DNA of 16,590 nucleotides from Natrialbaceae archaeon (GCA_003552325.1 PUKM01000002.1:1-16590), one strand, 5' to 3'; counted from the first letter of the stretch, positions 1-7,383 are shown. Notes: generated from the sequence alone by a model not told the origin. Program-made: numbers and translations.

Positions 1-763
1 CGACGAACGAGAACGGATCATCATGTCCGCGCTTACTCGCGCCATCGCGAGCGGTATCAACGCCAGGGAAACGAGTCGCATGCTGGCAACCGATGCCGTC
101 GTCGCCGTCGAAATAACGATCACTGACCCCGCCCTGGCACCAGTCGTAATCAGCCGTGAAACCGGGGGGAACCTCGAGTATCGCCGCTCCGTACACCGGA
201 CGGGCGACGATACGGCCTCGCTGTTTACCGCCACTGGAAGCTCGGGTGCGGAACTCGAGGCCGTCGGGGAGACGATCGACGGTGGATTGACCGTCCTGGT
301 CGAACGCGACGACCGGACGCTGATCGAACTGACAACCGACGACGACCTCGTGTCGTGGCTCTCAGAACGAGGGATCATGGTGCGGTCTATCGAAGCCACC
401 GATGGCAGGGCACAGGTCGTCCTCGAGATTCCGCATTCGACGAACGTCCGGAGCGTCGTCGAGGCCGTCGAGTCACGCTATGACGGCACTGACGTACTTT
501 CGTTCCGTCAGCACGAGCGTGGCGGTGAGACCCGCGAAGAGTTCGCCGCCCACCTCGAGGAGACACTGACAGACCGGCAGTTCGCCTCCCTCCAGCGGGC
601 GTATCTCGGTGTCTACTTCGAGTGGCCACGGCCGACGACCGGTGAGGAACTCGCCGCGTCGATGGACGTCTCTCGACCGACGTTCCACGAGCACCTTCGG
701 AGTGCGGAGGCGAAACTCTGTGAGGCCTTCTTCGGGGATGAACACTCAGGAGAGAGTCCGTAA
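1..763 (+). CDS. Bat-type HTH_10 transcriptional regulator, 3' part only (5' end outside window)
   Basis: The reading frame is open from the first bases of the window through the ATG at 23 to the TAA at 761-763, so the gene probably starts upstream and the ATG at 23 is likely internal. The residues before and after that ATG (ending in ALTRAIASGINARETSRML) resemble the last helix of a GAF domain. A beta-rich segment follows (about residues 28-160, counted from the ATG at 23), of the kind found between GAF and HTH in bacterio-opsin activator (Bat) proteins. The C-terminus (about 180-235) fits an HTH_10 domain: LTDRQFASLQRAYLGVYFEWPR, then a recognition region around MDVSRPTFHEHLRSAEAKL. Full-length relatives are usually multi-domain PAS/GAF sensors that regulate transcription in the cytoplasm. 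The sensed signal and target genes cannot be read here. The family call is fairly certain and the domain content upstream is inferred. Confidence 0.85.
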   Translation, partial: DERERIIMSALTRAIASGINARETSRMLATDAVVAVEITITDPALAPVVISRETGGNLEYRRSVHRTGDDTASLFTATGSSGAELEAVGETIDGGLTVLVERDDRTLIELTTDDDLVSWLSERGIMVRSIEATDGRAQVVLEIPHSTNVRSVVEAVESRYDGTDVLSFRQHERGGETREEFAAHLEETLTDRQFASLQRAYLGVYFEWPRPTTGEELAASMDVSRPTFHEHLRSAEAKLCEAFFGDEHSGESP

Positions 764-845
764 TGCACGCATAGCACGTCTCGCGCAGCGCTTACCAATT
801 TCTAGTCGCACCTTATCGCGAAAAATCAGGTCGGACGGTCACCCA

Positions 846-854
846 CGTTTATAC
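846..854 (+). promoter_or_regulatory. TATA-like box for the DUF1328 gene
   Basis: CGTTTATAC is centred about 27 nt before the ATG at 878. That spacing puts the transcript start at or next to the start codon, as in leaderless haloarchaeal mRNAs, and favours 878 over the in-frame TTG at 860. Confidence 0.5.
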
Positions 855-877
855 ACTGGTTGCTGGTTCGATGGTGC

Positions 878-1060
878 ATGCTCGACATCCCGATGCAGAT
901 CGGTGGCGGTGGCTTCCTGTACTGGGCGCTCATCTTCTTCGTCCTGGCACTCCTCGCTGCAGCGGTTGGCGCACGGGGTGTCGCCGGAATCAGCATGGAA
1001 ATCGCCCGCATCTTCGTGTTAATCTTCATCATCCTCGCCATCGTCGCCTTGCTCCTATGA
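878..1060 (+). CDS. DUF1328 / UPF0391-type small membrane protein
   Basis: A 60-residue protein with two hydrophobic segments (about residues 13-30 and 42-60) around a short polar turn with GARGVAGISMEIAR. This is the usual layout of the DUF1328 (UPF0391) family of small two-helix membrane proteins, whose biochemical role is unknown. The frame could open at a TTG at 860, but the ATG at 878 fits the TATA box and gives the expected N-terminus with a glycine run (GGGG, residues 9-12) before helix 1. The stop codon TGA is also the first three bases of a TGACATCCTC motif and hairpin that resembles an IS200/IS605 end, so the extreme C-terminus may have been set by an insertion. Confidence 0.8.
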   Translation: MLDIPMQIGGGGFLYWALIFFVLALLAAAVGARGVAGISMEIARIFVLIFIILAIVALLL

Positions 1061-1090
1061 CATCCTCCCCGGCGTGAACGCCGGGGTAGC
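1058..1090 (-). mobile_element. Possible IS200/IS605-type terminal palindrome (solo remnant)
   Basis: TGACATCCTC at 1058-1067 runs into a perfect 8-bp stem, CCCCGGCG (1067-1074) and CGCCGGGG (1079-1086), around a TGAA loop. Read on the minus strand this is a stem followed by GAGGATGTCA, the kind of right end seen in haloarchaeal IS605/IS1341 (tnpB, omega-RNA) elements. In that orientation the element body would lie to the right, at about 1090-1260, where I find no recognisable TnpB. It could instead be a simple hairpin terminator for the DUF1328 gene, although no T-tract follows it. The call rests on remembered resemblance. Confidence 0.4.
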
Positions 1091-1285
1091 CACCGGTCTG
1101 CTCCCTTCCCGAATCTACGCCTGGGTACCCCCACTCGAGGATGCAATCCGGCAATGTCCGTGAGTAAAACCGTTCTCACTGCTGACGTCTCTCGAGTGAG
1201 GGCTCGTCGTGGTAACCAGTAGTAGTTTCGCGTGGGTGGCAACGACTAACTAGGTTCGCGGTGTATAGAATGTACAGGGATTACC
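1087..1285. other. Intergenic region upstream of the AOR gene
   Basis: About 200 bases with no convincing gene on either strand. The segment may hold the degraded body of an IS605-like element (see the palindrome at 1058-1090) together with the AOR promoter. A TATA-like TGTATAGAA at 1262-1270 lies only about 20 nt before the AOR start, closer than the spacing at other genes here. ACTAACTAG (1244-1252) is an alternative that would leave a leader of about 10 nt. Confidence 0.35.
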
Positions 1286-3214
1286 ATGACAGAACTCGGC
1301 GGTTTCCAAGACAGGGTGGCCAGAGTCGATCTCTCGGACGGCTCGGTGGGCTACGAATCGATCGATGACGAAGACGCCAAGAAGTATATCGGTGCGCGCG
1401 GTCTGGGCGTCAAGTACGTCTTCGAACAAGGTCCCGAGGTCGATCCGCTCGGACCCGATAACCTGCTCGCGTTCATGAACGGGCCGCTCTCGGGAACCCA
1501 GGTGACGATGTCGGGGCGCATCGCCGTCTGCACGAAGTCGCCACTGACCGGGACAGTAACCGATAGTCACCACGGTGGCTGGTCGGGTGCCCGGCTCAAA
1601 TGGGCGGGATTCGACGGCCTGCTCTTCGAGGGACAGGCCGACGAACCGGTGTACGCCTACATCGAAGACGGCGAACTCGAGTTGCGCGACGCCTCCCACC
1701 TCTGGGGGAAAGGCGTACACGAGACGCGTGACACGCTCGAGGACGAAGTTGGTGGGGCGTACGGCAAGAATCTCTCGATGATGGCGATCGGGCCGGGTGG
1801 CGAAAACGAGGTCAAGTACGCCTGTATCGTCAACGAAGACGACCGGGCGTCCGGGCGTGGGGGCACGGGCTGTGTGATGGGGAACAAAGGCCTGAAAGCG
1901 ATCGTGGTCAAGTCGACGACGAAGATGCCCCAACCCGCCGATCCGGAGACGTTTAAAGAGGGCCACCAGCAAGCGATGAAGGCGATCACGGAATCCGACG
2001 TGACCGCCCCAAACGAGGGTGGCCTCTCGCTTTTCGGCACGAACGTCCTGATGAACATCACCGAGGAGATGGACGGGTTGCCGACGAGGAACGCGAGATA
2101 CACCTCGACGGAATCCATGCGTGACGATCTGGGCGCAACCCTCGACGCCGAGGAGGTCTCTGGTGAAAACGTCCGGGAGAATATCTTAGTCGACGAACCG
2201 ACCTGTCACTCCTGTCCCGTCGCCTGCAAGAAGGAAGTCGAAGTCCAGACGATGCACAAAGGCGAGGAGATGAACGTCCGCATGGAGTCGTACGAGTACG
2301 AATCCGCGTTCGCACTCGGCCCGAACTCCGGGCACACCCAGCGTGACGACATCGCGCTCATGATCGACCGCTGTAACGACATGGGCGTCGACACTATCGA
2401 GGTGGGCAACATGATGGCGATGGCGATGGAGATGACCGAAGAGGGTCGCCTCGACGACGTCGGTGGCCTCGACTGGGGCGACTCCGAAACGATGATCGAC
2501 ATGATCGAACGGGTCGCCCACCGCGAAGATGGGCTCCCGGACCTCCTCGCGGAGGGAGCTGACCGCATCGCCGACCGCAAAGACGCCACCGGTAACTCAC
2601 TCGCGGTCAAGGGCCAGACCATCCCGGCGTACGACCCACGCTGTATGAAAGGGATGGGCATCGCCTACGCCACCTCGAACCGTGGAGCCTGCCACCTGCG
2701 CGGATACACCCCAGCCGCCGAGATCCTCGGCATTCCGGAACCAGTCGATCCCTACGAGTGGGAAGGCAAAGGCGAACTCACGGCCGCCTTCCAGGATCTG
2801 CACGCCATCTCCGACAGCTTCGACATCTGTAAGTTCAACGCCTTCGCCGAAGGCATCGAGGAGTACGTCCTCCAGTACAACGGTATGACCGGCCTCGACG
2901 TGACTGAGGATGAACTCCTCGAGACCGGCGAACGGATCTACAACCTCGAGCGCTACTACAACAACCTCGCGGGCTTCGACGGGGTGGACGACTCCCTCCC
3001 TGCACGCTTCCTCGAGGGCGAGGAGGGCATCCCCGGCCAGGGAGCCAGCGAGGGTGAGTTCTGTGAACTCGAGGAGATGAAAGCCGAGTACTACGATCAC
3101 CGTGGCTGGGTCGATGGGGTCGTTCCCGACGAGAAACTCGAGGCGCTGGGTATCGACCTGGGTCCTGGGACGGGCGTCACCGTGGGTGATTCGGCGGCAC
3201 CAGCTGACGACTAG
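1286..3214 (+). CDS. aor: Aldehyde:ferredoxin oxidoreductase family protein (W/Mo-pterin, 4Fe-4S)
   Basis: A 642-residue member of the AOR family, cytoplasmic enzymes that oxidise aldehydes to carboxylic acids with a bis-pterin tungsten (or molybdenum) cofactor and pass electrons through a [4Fe-4S] cluster to ferredoxin. The N-terminal half has the cofactor-binding domain signature (HHGGWSGARLKWAGFDGLLF). The cluster ligands are visible: C307, C310 and C314 in CHSCPVAC, plus C515. The first pterin-side DxxGL(C/D)-type motif is D365-M-G-V-D369. The second, normally DxxGLC, reads D510-S-F-D-I-C515, with Asp where Gly is usual. Length is slightly above the usual 600-630. The ATG at 1286 is the first sensible start. 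The physiological aldehyde cannot be told from sequence. A small membrane protein gene follows after 71 bp. Confidence 0.93.
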   Translation: MTELGGFQDRVARVDLSDGSVGYESIDDEDAKKYIGARGLGVKYVFEQGPEVDPLGPDNLLAFMNGPLSGTQVTMSGRIAVCTKSPLTGTVTDSHHGGWSGARLKWAGFDGLLFEGQADEPVYAYIEDGELELRDASHLWGKGVHETRDTLEDEVGGAYGKNLSMMAIGPGGENEVKYACIVNEDDRASGRGGTGCVMGNKGLKAIVVKSTTKMPQPADPETFKEGHQQAMKAITESDVTAPNEGGLSLFGTNVLMNITEEMDGLPTRNARYTSTESMRDDLGATLDAEEVSGENVRENILVDEPTCHSCPVACKKEVEVQTMHKGEEMNVRMESYEYESAFALGPNSGHTQRDDIALMIDRCNDMGVDTIEVGNMMAMAMEMTEEGRLDDVGGLDWGDSETMIDMIERVAHREDGLPDLLAEGADRIADRKDATGNSLAVKGQTIPAYDPRCMKGMGIAYATSNRGACHLRGYTPAAEILGIPEPVDPYEWEGKGELTAAFQDLHAISDSFDICKFNAFAEGIEEYVLQYNGMTGLDVTEDELLETGERIYNLERYYNNLAGFDGVDDSLPARFLEGEEGIPGQGASEGEFCELEEMKAEYYDHRGWVDGVVPDEKLEALGIDLGPGTGVTVGDSAAPADD

Positions 3215-3285
3215 GGGCTAGCGGCTGACGTCTCACACAGCCGCCGACCGGTATCGCCAAGTACCCACACTCGTAACGCTCACGT

Positions 3286-3480
3286 ATGACGACGGTCGCA
3301 CTCCTCAATACGATCATCGATGATTTCATCGAGATGAACAACCGCTTTATGGACGTCGCGATGGGCGAAGGCCTGGCTCCGGTGTTGATGCTCGTGGGTG
3401 CCATCCTCACCGTGTTCGCACTGGCAGTTTTCGGCGTGTTGACCCTCGGGGCGATCGGGAGCCTGTTCGTTTCGAAATAA
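3286..3480 (+). CDS. Small membrane protein, unknown function
   Basis: A 64-residue protein I do not recognise. It has an amphipathic N-terminus with acidic residues (IIDDFIEMNN, residues 10-19) and one long hydrophobic stretch (about 31-61), enough for one long or two short membrane helices, ending in a lysine. It starts with ATG 71 bp after the AOR stop on the same strand, so it could be co-transcribed. It converges on the oxidoreductase gene, with only 13 bp between the two stops. It is called a gene because of membrane-protein composition, position in an otherwise empty gap, and the absence of a better gene on the other strand. No role is proposed beyond membrane association. Confidence 0.6.
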   Translation: MTTVALLNTIIDDFIEMNNRFMDVAMGEGLAPVLMLVGAILTVFALAVFGVLTLGAIGSLFVSK

Positions 3481-3493
3481 CCCACGTATTCGA

Positions 3494-4504
3494 TTATCCC
3501 TCGTCAATAGCCACCTCGAGCGCCCGCGCCGCCTTCGGAATCGCCGCCTCGAGGTCGGGGCCGAGCGGCGAACCGACGACGACTCCGTCGACGTGCTCGA
3601 GTGCGGCCTCGAACCGCGCAGCCACCGTTTCCGTCGTGCCCGCGACGGCAAAGGCGTCGATCATCGCAGGGGTGACGGCGTCGAACGCAGCCGTCAACTC
3701 ACCGGCCTCGAGGTGGGCGCTGATCGTGTCTGCGACCGCCGAATCCAGGTCGTGGCGCTCGAGCACCGGCGGGGCGGCCCCACCGGCGATGAAGGCGACG
3801 GGCGGCCGGGCGGCCTCACGGGCTGCAGCCTCGTCGTCAGCGACGCTGACGCTGGCGAAGGCGAGGGCCTCGAATGGACCGTACTCCTCGGGGCGGTCCT
3901 CACCGCCAATCGCGAGTTGGTCGGCGGCCCACTCGAGGTCACGCGGATGGGACGCGTTTATCAACACGCCATCGGCGTGTTTGGCGCTCATTCGGAGCAT
4001 GTGTGGCCCCTGTGCCCCGACGTAGACGGGGATGGACCGGGCCTCGAGGTTGAGCGAGGCGTCTCGAGCGACGAACGTCCCCTCGTGGTTCACCGTTTCC
4101 CCTGCCCAGAGGTCTCGGGCGACCGAAAACGCCTCGAGGACGCGTCGAAGCGGCCGTTCGTGGTCGATGCCGAGGTTGGCGAGGGCAGAGCGATCACCGG
4201 CACCGATGCCGAAGACCCCGCGGCCATCACTCACTTCGTCGATGGTCGCTGCCCGAGCAGCCAGCGGGACTGGATGGTCCTGAAACGGGTTGCTGACACC
4301 AGGTCCGAGGGCGATTTCGTCGGTCGAATCGGCCATCCGCGAGAGCGCCACGAACGGATCACGATTGAAGTAGTGACTGCTCGCAAATGCGACGTCGAAG
4401 CCTTCGTCTTCGGCCAGTGCAGCCAGCGAAGCGAGGCGTGCTGGTGGGTGTTCTGGCGTCAGTTCGATTCCACGGGTCGGACGGTCGGTAGGGTTGAGAC
4501 TCAT
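3494..4504 (-). CDS. LLM-class F420-dependent oxidoreductase
   Basis: A 336-residue luciferase-like (LLM) TIM-barrel protein of the group that uses reduced deazaflavin F420, related to methylenetetrahydromethanopterin reductase. Visible family features are an N-terminal strand with RGIELTPEHP, ASSHYFNRDPF, the GPGVSNPFQDHP segment, the GRGVFGIGAGDR loop and the VYVGAQGPHMLR strand-helix. It acts in the cytoplasm as a hydride-transfer enzyme; the substrate is unknown. I recall a halobacterial family (NP1902A type, TIGR04024) found next to cofE, and this protein fits it. The start is the ATG at 4504, which overlaps the cofE stop as ATGA. An in-frame GTG at 4522 would add six residues and is less likely. 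The overlap implies translational coupling to cofE. Confidence 0.87.
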   Translation of the reverse strand: MSLNPTDRPTRGIELTPEHPPARLASLAALAEDEGFDVAFASSHYFNRDPFVALSRMADSTDEIALGPGVSNPFQDHPVPLAARAATIDEVSDGRGVFGIGAGDRSALANLGIDHERPLRRVLEAFSVARDLWAGETVNHEGTFVARDASLNLEARSIPVYVGAQGPHMLRMSAKHADGVLINASHPRDLEWAADQLAIGGEDRPEEYGPFEALAFASVSVADDEAAAREAARPPVAFIAGGAAPPVLERHDLDSAVADTISAHLEAGELTAAFDAVTPAMIDAFAVAGTTETVAARFEAALEHVDGVVVGSPLGPDLEAAIPKAARALEVAIDEG

Positions 4505-5274
4505 GCTGGATCGTAGCTCCACTCACGCAATGCCTGACGGACGAAATCGCCCTCGAGGTCTCTGAACAGTTCGTTACTCCCCTCGAGGTCACCGAAGGCC
4601 CAGTCGCTGACGACGACGGCGGGCGTGCCATCAGCCCCTTCCCCGGTGACGAGGTTCGCCGCCGACGCGAGTTCGTCGACGACCGACTGGACCGTGACGC
4701 CGAGTTCCCGGCCATCTCGGTCGCGTTCGCCTCGCCAGTCACGGCTGGCGGGCATGCCCGCCCAGCCGAGGGCGACGCCACGCTGTCCGTGTCGGAACGG
4801 TCGCCCACAGGTGTCGGTGACGATGACCGGCACGTCCTCGATGCCGTGGGCAGCGAGTCCCTGGTGAATGCGCTCGGCGCTTTCTGAGGGCCGTTTGGGG
4901 AGCAACAACAGGTCGTGATCGGGCACGTTCGATCGGTCGATACCTGCGTTGACACAGACGTGCCCAAAGCGTGTCTCGGTGAGCAAGAAGGGCTCGTCCA
5001 TCACGAGGTCCGTACTCTCCTCGAGGACGGCCTGGGCAAATCGTGGGTCTTTCCTCTCGCCCGTGAGTTCCTCGAGCCGGGAGGCGATCTCGCGGGCACG
5101 CGGCCCCGCGGGAAACGCCTCGAGGTCGACACCACGGTCTTCGGCCTTCGAGACGACCGTGCTCGCCACCGTCAGGACGTCCCCGGGCTCGAGCGTCGCC
5201 CGGTCGGCGATGAGCGCGGCGAGGTCGTCGCCCGGACGAATCTCGGGCAGATCCGGGACTGCGCTGAGTTCCAT
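4501..5274 (-). CDS. cofE: Coenzyme F420-0:L-glutamate ligase (CofE)
   Basis: A 257-residue protein matching CofE, the GTP-dependent ligase that adds L-glutamate residues to F420-0 late in coenzyme F420 synthesis. Family segments in order: IRPGDDLAALI, the EPGDVLTVASTVVSKAEDR block, ETRFGHVCVNAGIDRSN, LLLPKRPSESAERI and VIVTDTCGRPFRHGQRGVAL with its nucleotide/metal-binding region. Length is normal for the archaeal single-domain form. The ATG at 5274 lies 27 nt after a TATA-like box, so a leaderless message is likely. Its stop overlaps the start of the F420-dependent oxidoreductase gene by four bases, pairing cofactor production with a cofactor user. Confidence 0.93.
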   Translation of the reverse strand: MELSAVPDLPEIRPGDDLAALIADRATLEPGDVLTVASTVVSKAEDRGVDLEAFPAGPRAREIASRLEELTGERKDPRFAQAVLEESTDLVMDEPFLLTETRFGHVCVNAGIDRSNVPDHDLLLLPKRPSESAERIHQGLAAHGIEDVPVIVTDTCGRPFRHGQRGVALGWAGMPASRDWRGERDRDGRELGVTVQSVVDELASAANLVTGEGADGTPAVVVSDWAFGDLEGSNELFRDLEGDFVRQALREWSYDPA

Positions 5275-5295
5275 ACCGGAGGGTGGGCCAGGGAC

Positions 5296-5306
5296 GTAAA
5301 AAGTAC
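5296..5306 (-). promoter_or_regulatory. TATA-like box for the cofE operon
   Basis: On the minus strand this reads GTACTTTTTAC, centred about 27 nt upstream of the cofE ATG at 5274. The divergent ahbAB gene begins at 5384, so this 109-bp gap carries both promoters. Confidence 0.5.
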
Positions 5307-5383
5307 ACCGTCACCGGAGACGGATGCCAGCAATCCGTGCGGGTCCCGAAAGCGATAGGTGTGGATGCTCCCTAAGGTCGTCA

Positions 5384-6463
5384 ATGAGCTCTCGGACACG
5401 GTCGTCGGAGACGGAGTCTGACTGGCGAGAAACGATCGACGACGTCGACGCCGCCATCATCGACGGCTATCAGAGCGGCTTTCCGATCACCGAACGGCCA
5501 TTTGCCGTCCTCGGCGATCAGCTGGGTATCGACGAATCAGCCGCCTTCGAACGCGTCGAGCGGCTTCGAGCCGACGGCATCTTCCGGCGGTTCGGAGCGG
5601 TCCTGAACCCACCAGTGATCGGTTCGTCGACGCTCGCTGCCGTCAAGGCTCCCGAGGACCGGTTCGACGAGGTCGCAGACGTCATCAACGGCTATCGGCA
5701 GGGCAACCACAACTACGCACGGGACCACGAGTGGAACATGTGGTTCGTCGTCACCGCGGGTTCGAGGGCGAAACGTGACGAGATCCTCGAAGACATCGAA
5801 ACACGGACGGGCTGTACCGTACTCGTCCTCCCGATGCTCACCGACTACTACATCGACCTCGAGTTCCCCGTCGTCAACAGCGATCGCTTCGCCCGGGAAT
5901 CACTCGAGGACGGAACCGACGCGAGCGCCACTCGAATCAGCGAGGATGCCGCCGGTGACCTCTCTGCGTTCGATGGGGCGCTCTTGCTCGAGATTCAGGA
6001 TGGCTTCCCCCTCACCCGCACACCGTACGCGGATATCGCCGCCAATCTGACCGACGCACTCGAGCGCCCGGTCGACACCAGCGAGGTGCTCGAGGCGATC
6101 GAGCGCCTACGAGACGACGGCTGTATCAAGCGCATCGGCTGTATCGTCAACCACGTCGTGACGGGCTTCAACTCGAACTGCATGGTCGTGTGGAACGTTC
6201 CCGACGAACGCTTAGACGAGTGGGGCGAACGAACCGGCTCCCTCCCATCGGTCACGCTCTGTTATCACCGACCACGGCGGCCCGCACAGGACTGGCCCTA
6301 CAATCTGTTCACGATGATTCACGGCCGCGATCAGGACGTTGTCGACGCCAAAATCGACGAGTTGGCCGCGGAGTATCTCCCCGTCGAACACGAGCGACTC
6401 TACTCGACGGAAACCTTGAAACAGACCGGAGCACAGTACGAAGCGCTGGTCGACGGCGAGTGA
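5384..6463 (+). CDS. ahbAB: Fused siroheme decarboxylase AhbA-AhbB
   Basis: A 359-residue protein with two tandem Lrp/AsnC-like halves (about residues 15-175 and 185-355). It matches siroheme decarboxylase, which converts siroheme to 12,18-didecarboxysiroheme in the alternative archaeal heme pathway. The first half has an HTH-like region (FERVERLRADGIFRRFGAVLN) and the motif N108-H-N-Y-A-R113 followed by HEWNMWFVV. The second half has a parallel HTH (EAIERLRDDGCIKRIGCIVN) and C293-Y-H-R-P297, then DWPYNLFTMIHG. In bacteria AhbA and AhbB are usually separate proteins of about 160 residues. Such proteins are often mislabelled as Lrp regulators. The frame extends to an ATG at 5324, but the ATG at 5384 has AAGGT a few bases upstream and gives the expected N-terminus. 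Confidence 0.88.
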   Translation: MSSRTRSSETESDWRETIDDVDAAIIDGYQSGFPITERPFAVLGDQLGIDESAAFERVERLRADGIFRRFGAVLNPPVIGSSTLAAVKAPEDRFDEVADVINGYRQGNHNYARDHEWNMWFVVTAGSRAKRDEILEDIETRTGCTVLVLPMLTDYYIDLEFPVVNSDRFARESLEDGTDASATRISEDAAGDLSAFDGALLLEIQDGFPLTRTPYADIAANLTDALERPVDTSEVLEAIERLRDDGCIKRIGCIVNHVVTGFNSNCMVVWNVPDERLDEWGERTGSLPSVTLCYHRPRRPAQDWPYNLFTMIHGRDQDVVDAKIDELAAEYLPVEHERLYSTETLKQTGAQYEALVDGE

Positions 6464-6483
6464 GACGCCCATAGAAAGTTCCT

Positions 6484-6503
6484 GCCCGGTATACAGACCG
6501 GGC
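6484..6503 (+). terminator. Hairpin after ahbAB, possible terminator
   Basis: A perfect 7-bp stem, GCCCGGT and ACCGGGC, around a six-base loop (ATACAG) begins 20 bases after the ahbAB stop. No T-run follows, so the terminator role is only inferred from position. Confidence 0.4.
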
Positions 6504-6566
6504 GGTGATGACCGCAATCACCTCGTCTCAACGGACCGATCACCACCACGGCTCGCGATAAGAGGG

Positions 6567-6580
6567 GAGGATTAATACTT
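6567..6580 (+). promoter_or_regulatory. BRE/TATA-like promoter of the zinc/J-domain gene
   Basis: GGAGGATTAATACT contains TTAATA (6572-6577), centred about 29 nt before the ATG at 6604, which suggests a leaderless or nearly leaderless transcript. The GGAGG is 32 or more bases from the start codon, too far to act as a ribosome binding site. Confidence 0.45.
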
Positions 6581-6603
6581 GATCACACCAAGGTTTTTAC
6601 CAG

Positions 6604-7302
6604 ATGGCTGTGGTGGACGACCGTCGTGAACGCTGTGATGGCTGTGGGCAGTCGGTCGCCCTCGAGTCACTGACGACCGTCACGATGCCCGATGGCGAAC
6701 GACTGGCGTGTTGTGACGCCTGTGAACCCCACGCCAGAGAAGTCGCCGAAAAACTGTCGAGCGTCGACGACTCGAGCGGCCGTGGGACCTGTGAGGGCTG
6801 TCGAAGCGACGTCCCGAAACACGACCTCGAGGACGCCGTCTTGCCGGACGGGACCGTCATTACGTGCTGTCCTGGATGCCTCGAAGAGGTCCCAGGACAT
6901 GGCAGTGAGTCTGGTGGAGGCGATCGGGCTGAGACGATAGCGACGAACAAATCGGCCGAAACGTCGGACGAAGAGTCGACCGAACTCGCCACCCCGCGGC
7001 AACTCTGTAGTCAGTGCCACGAGTGGTGTGACGAAGAACTGTACCACGTCACGACGATCGACGATCGCACCGAGGAGATGTGCCCCGATTGTAAGGCGTT
7101 AGCCGAACACAAAGGCGTCGTCAAGTCGATCAAGATGCGACGGGCCGAAGCCAGAGAGATCCTGCGAATCGACGCCGATAGCACCGACCAGGAGATTAGA
7201 GAGGCCTTTTTGACCCAGATAAAGTACGCGCACCCGGATCGAAAAAGTGGCAGCGAGTCGGCGTTCAAACTCGTCAAGGAAGCCTACGACCGGCTGAAGT
7301 GA
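6604..7302 (+). CDS. Triple zinc-module protein with C-terminal J domain
   Basis: A 232-residue protein with three repeated Cys4 modules and a J domain at the C-terminus. The Cys pairs are C11/C14 with C37/C40, C63/C66 with C89/C92, and C135/C138 with C160/C163. Spacing is C-x2-C-x22-C-x2-C in the first two and C-x2-C-x21-C-x2-C in the third, and the first two share a MPDG/LPDG turn and a CC(D/P)xC end, so they look like an internal duplication. The region at about 100-130 is a polar linker. Residues about 180-232 form a J domain: REILRIDADSTDQEI, then the H210-P-D212 signature, ending in FKLVKEAYDRLK. J domains stimulate Hsp70/DnaK ATPase activity, so a cytoplasmic co-chaperone or recruitment role is plausible. 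There is no G/F region or classical DnaJ zinc domain. Its clients are unknown. Confidence 0.8.
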   Translation: MAVVDDRRERCDGCGQSVALESLTTVTMPDGERLACCDACEPHAREVAEKLSSVDDSSGRGTCEGCRSDVPKHDLEDAVLPDGTVITCCPGCLEEVPGHGSESGGGDRAETIATNKSAETSDEESTELATPRQLCSQCHEWCDEELYHVTTIDDRTEEMCPDCKALAEHKGVVKSIKMRRAEAREILRIDADSTDQEIREAFLTQIKYAHPDRKSGSESAFKLVKEAYDRLK

Positions 7303-7383
7303 TCGACCGGCACAACCGCTCGAGACGGCCTCGAGTCTGGACACTGTCCCCGTTTCGTGGTGTTGTACATCCAACGGCTCCAC

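Noticed and set aside
3593..4516. Long plus-strand open frame (307 codons) opposite the F420-dependent oxidoreductase gene
   Set aside because: It is antisense to a clear LLM-family protein, its translation has no family resemblance, and such shadow frames are common in high-GC DNA.
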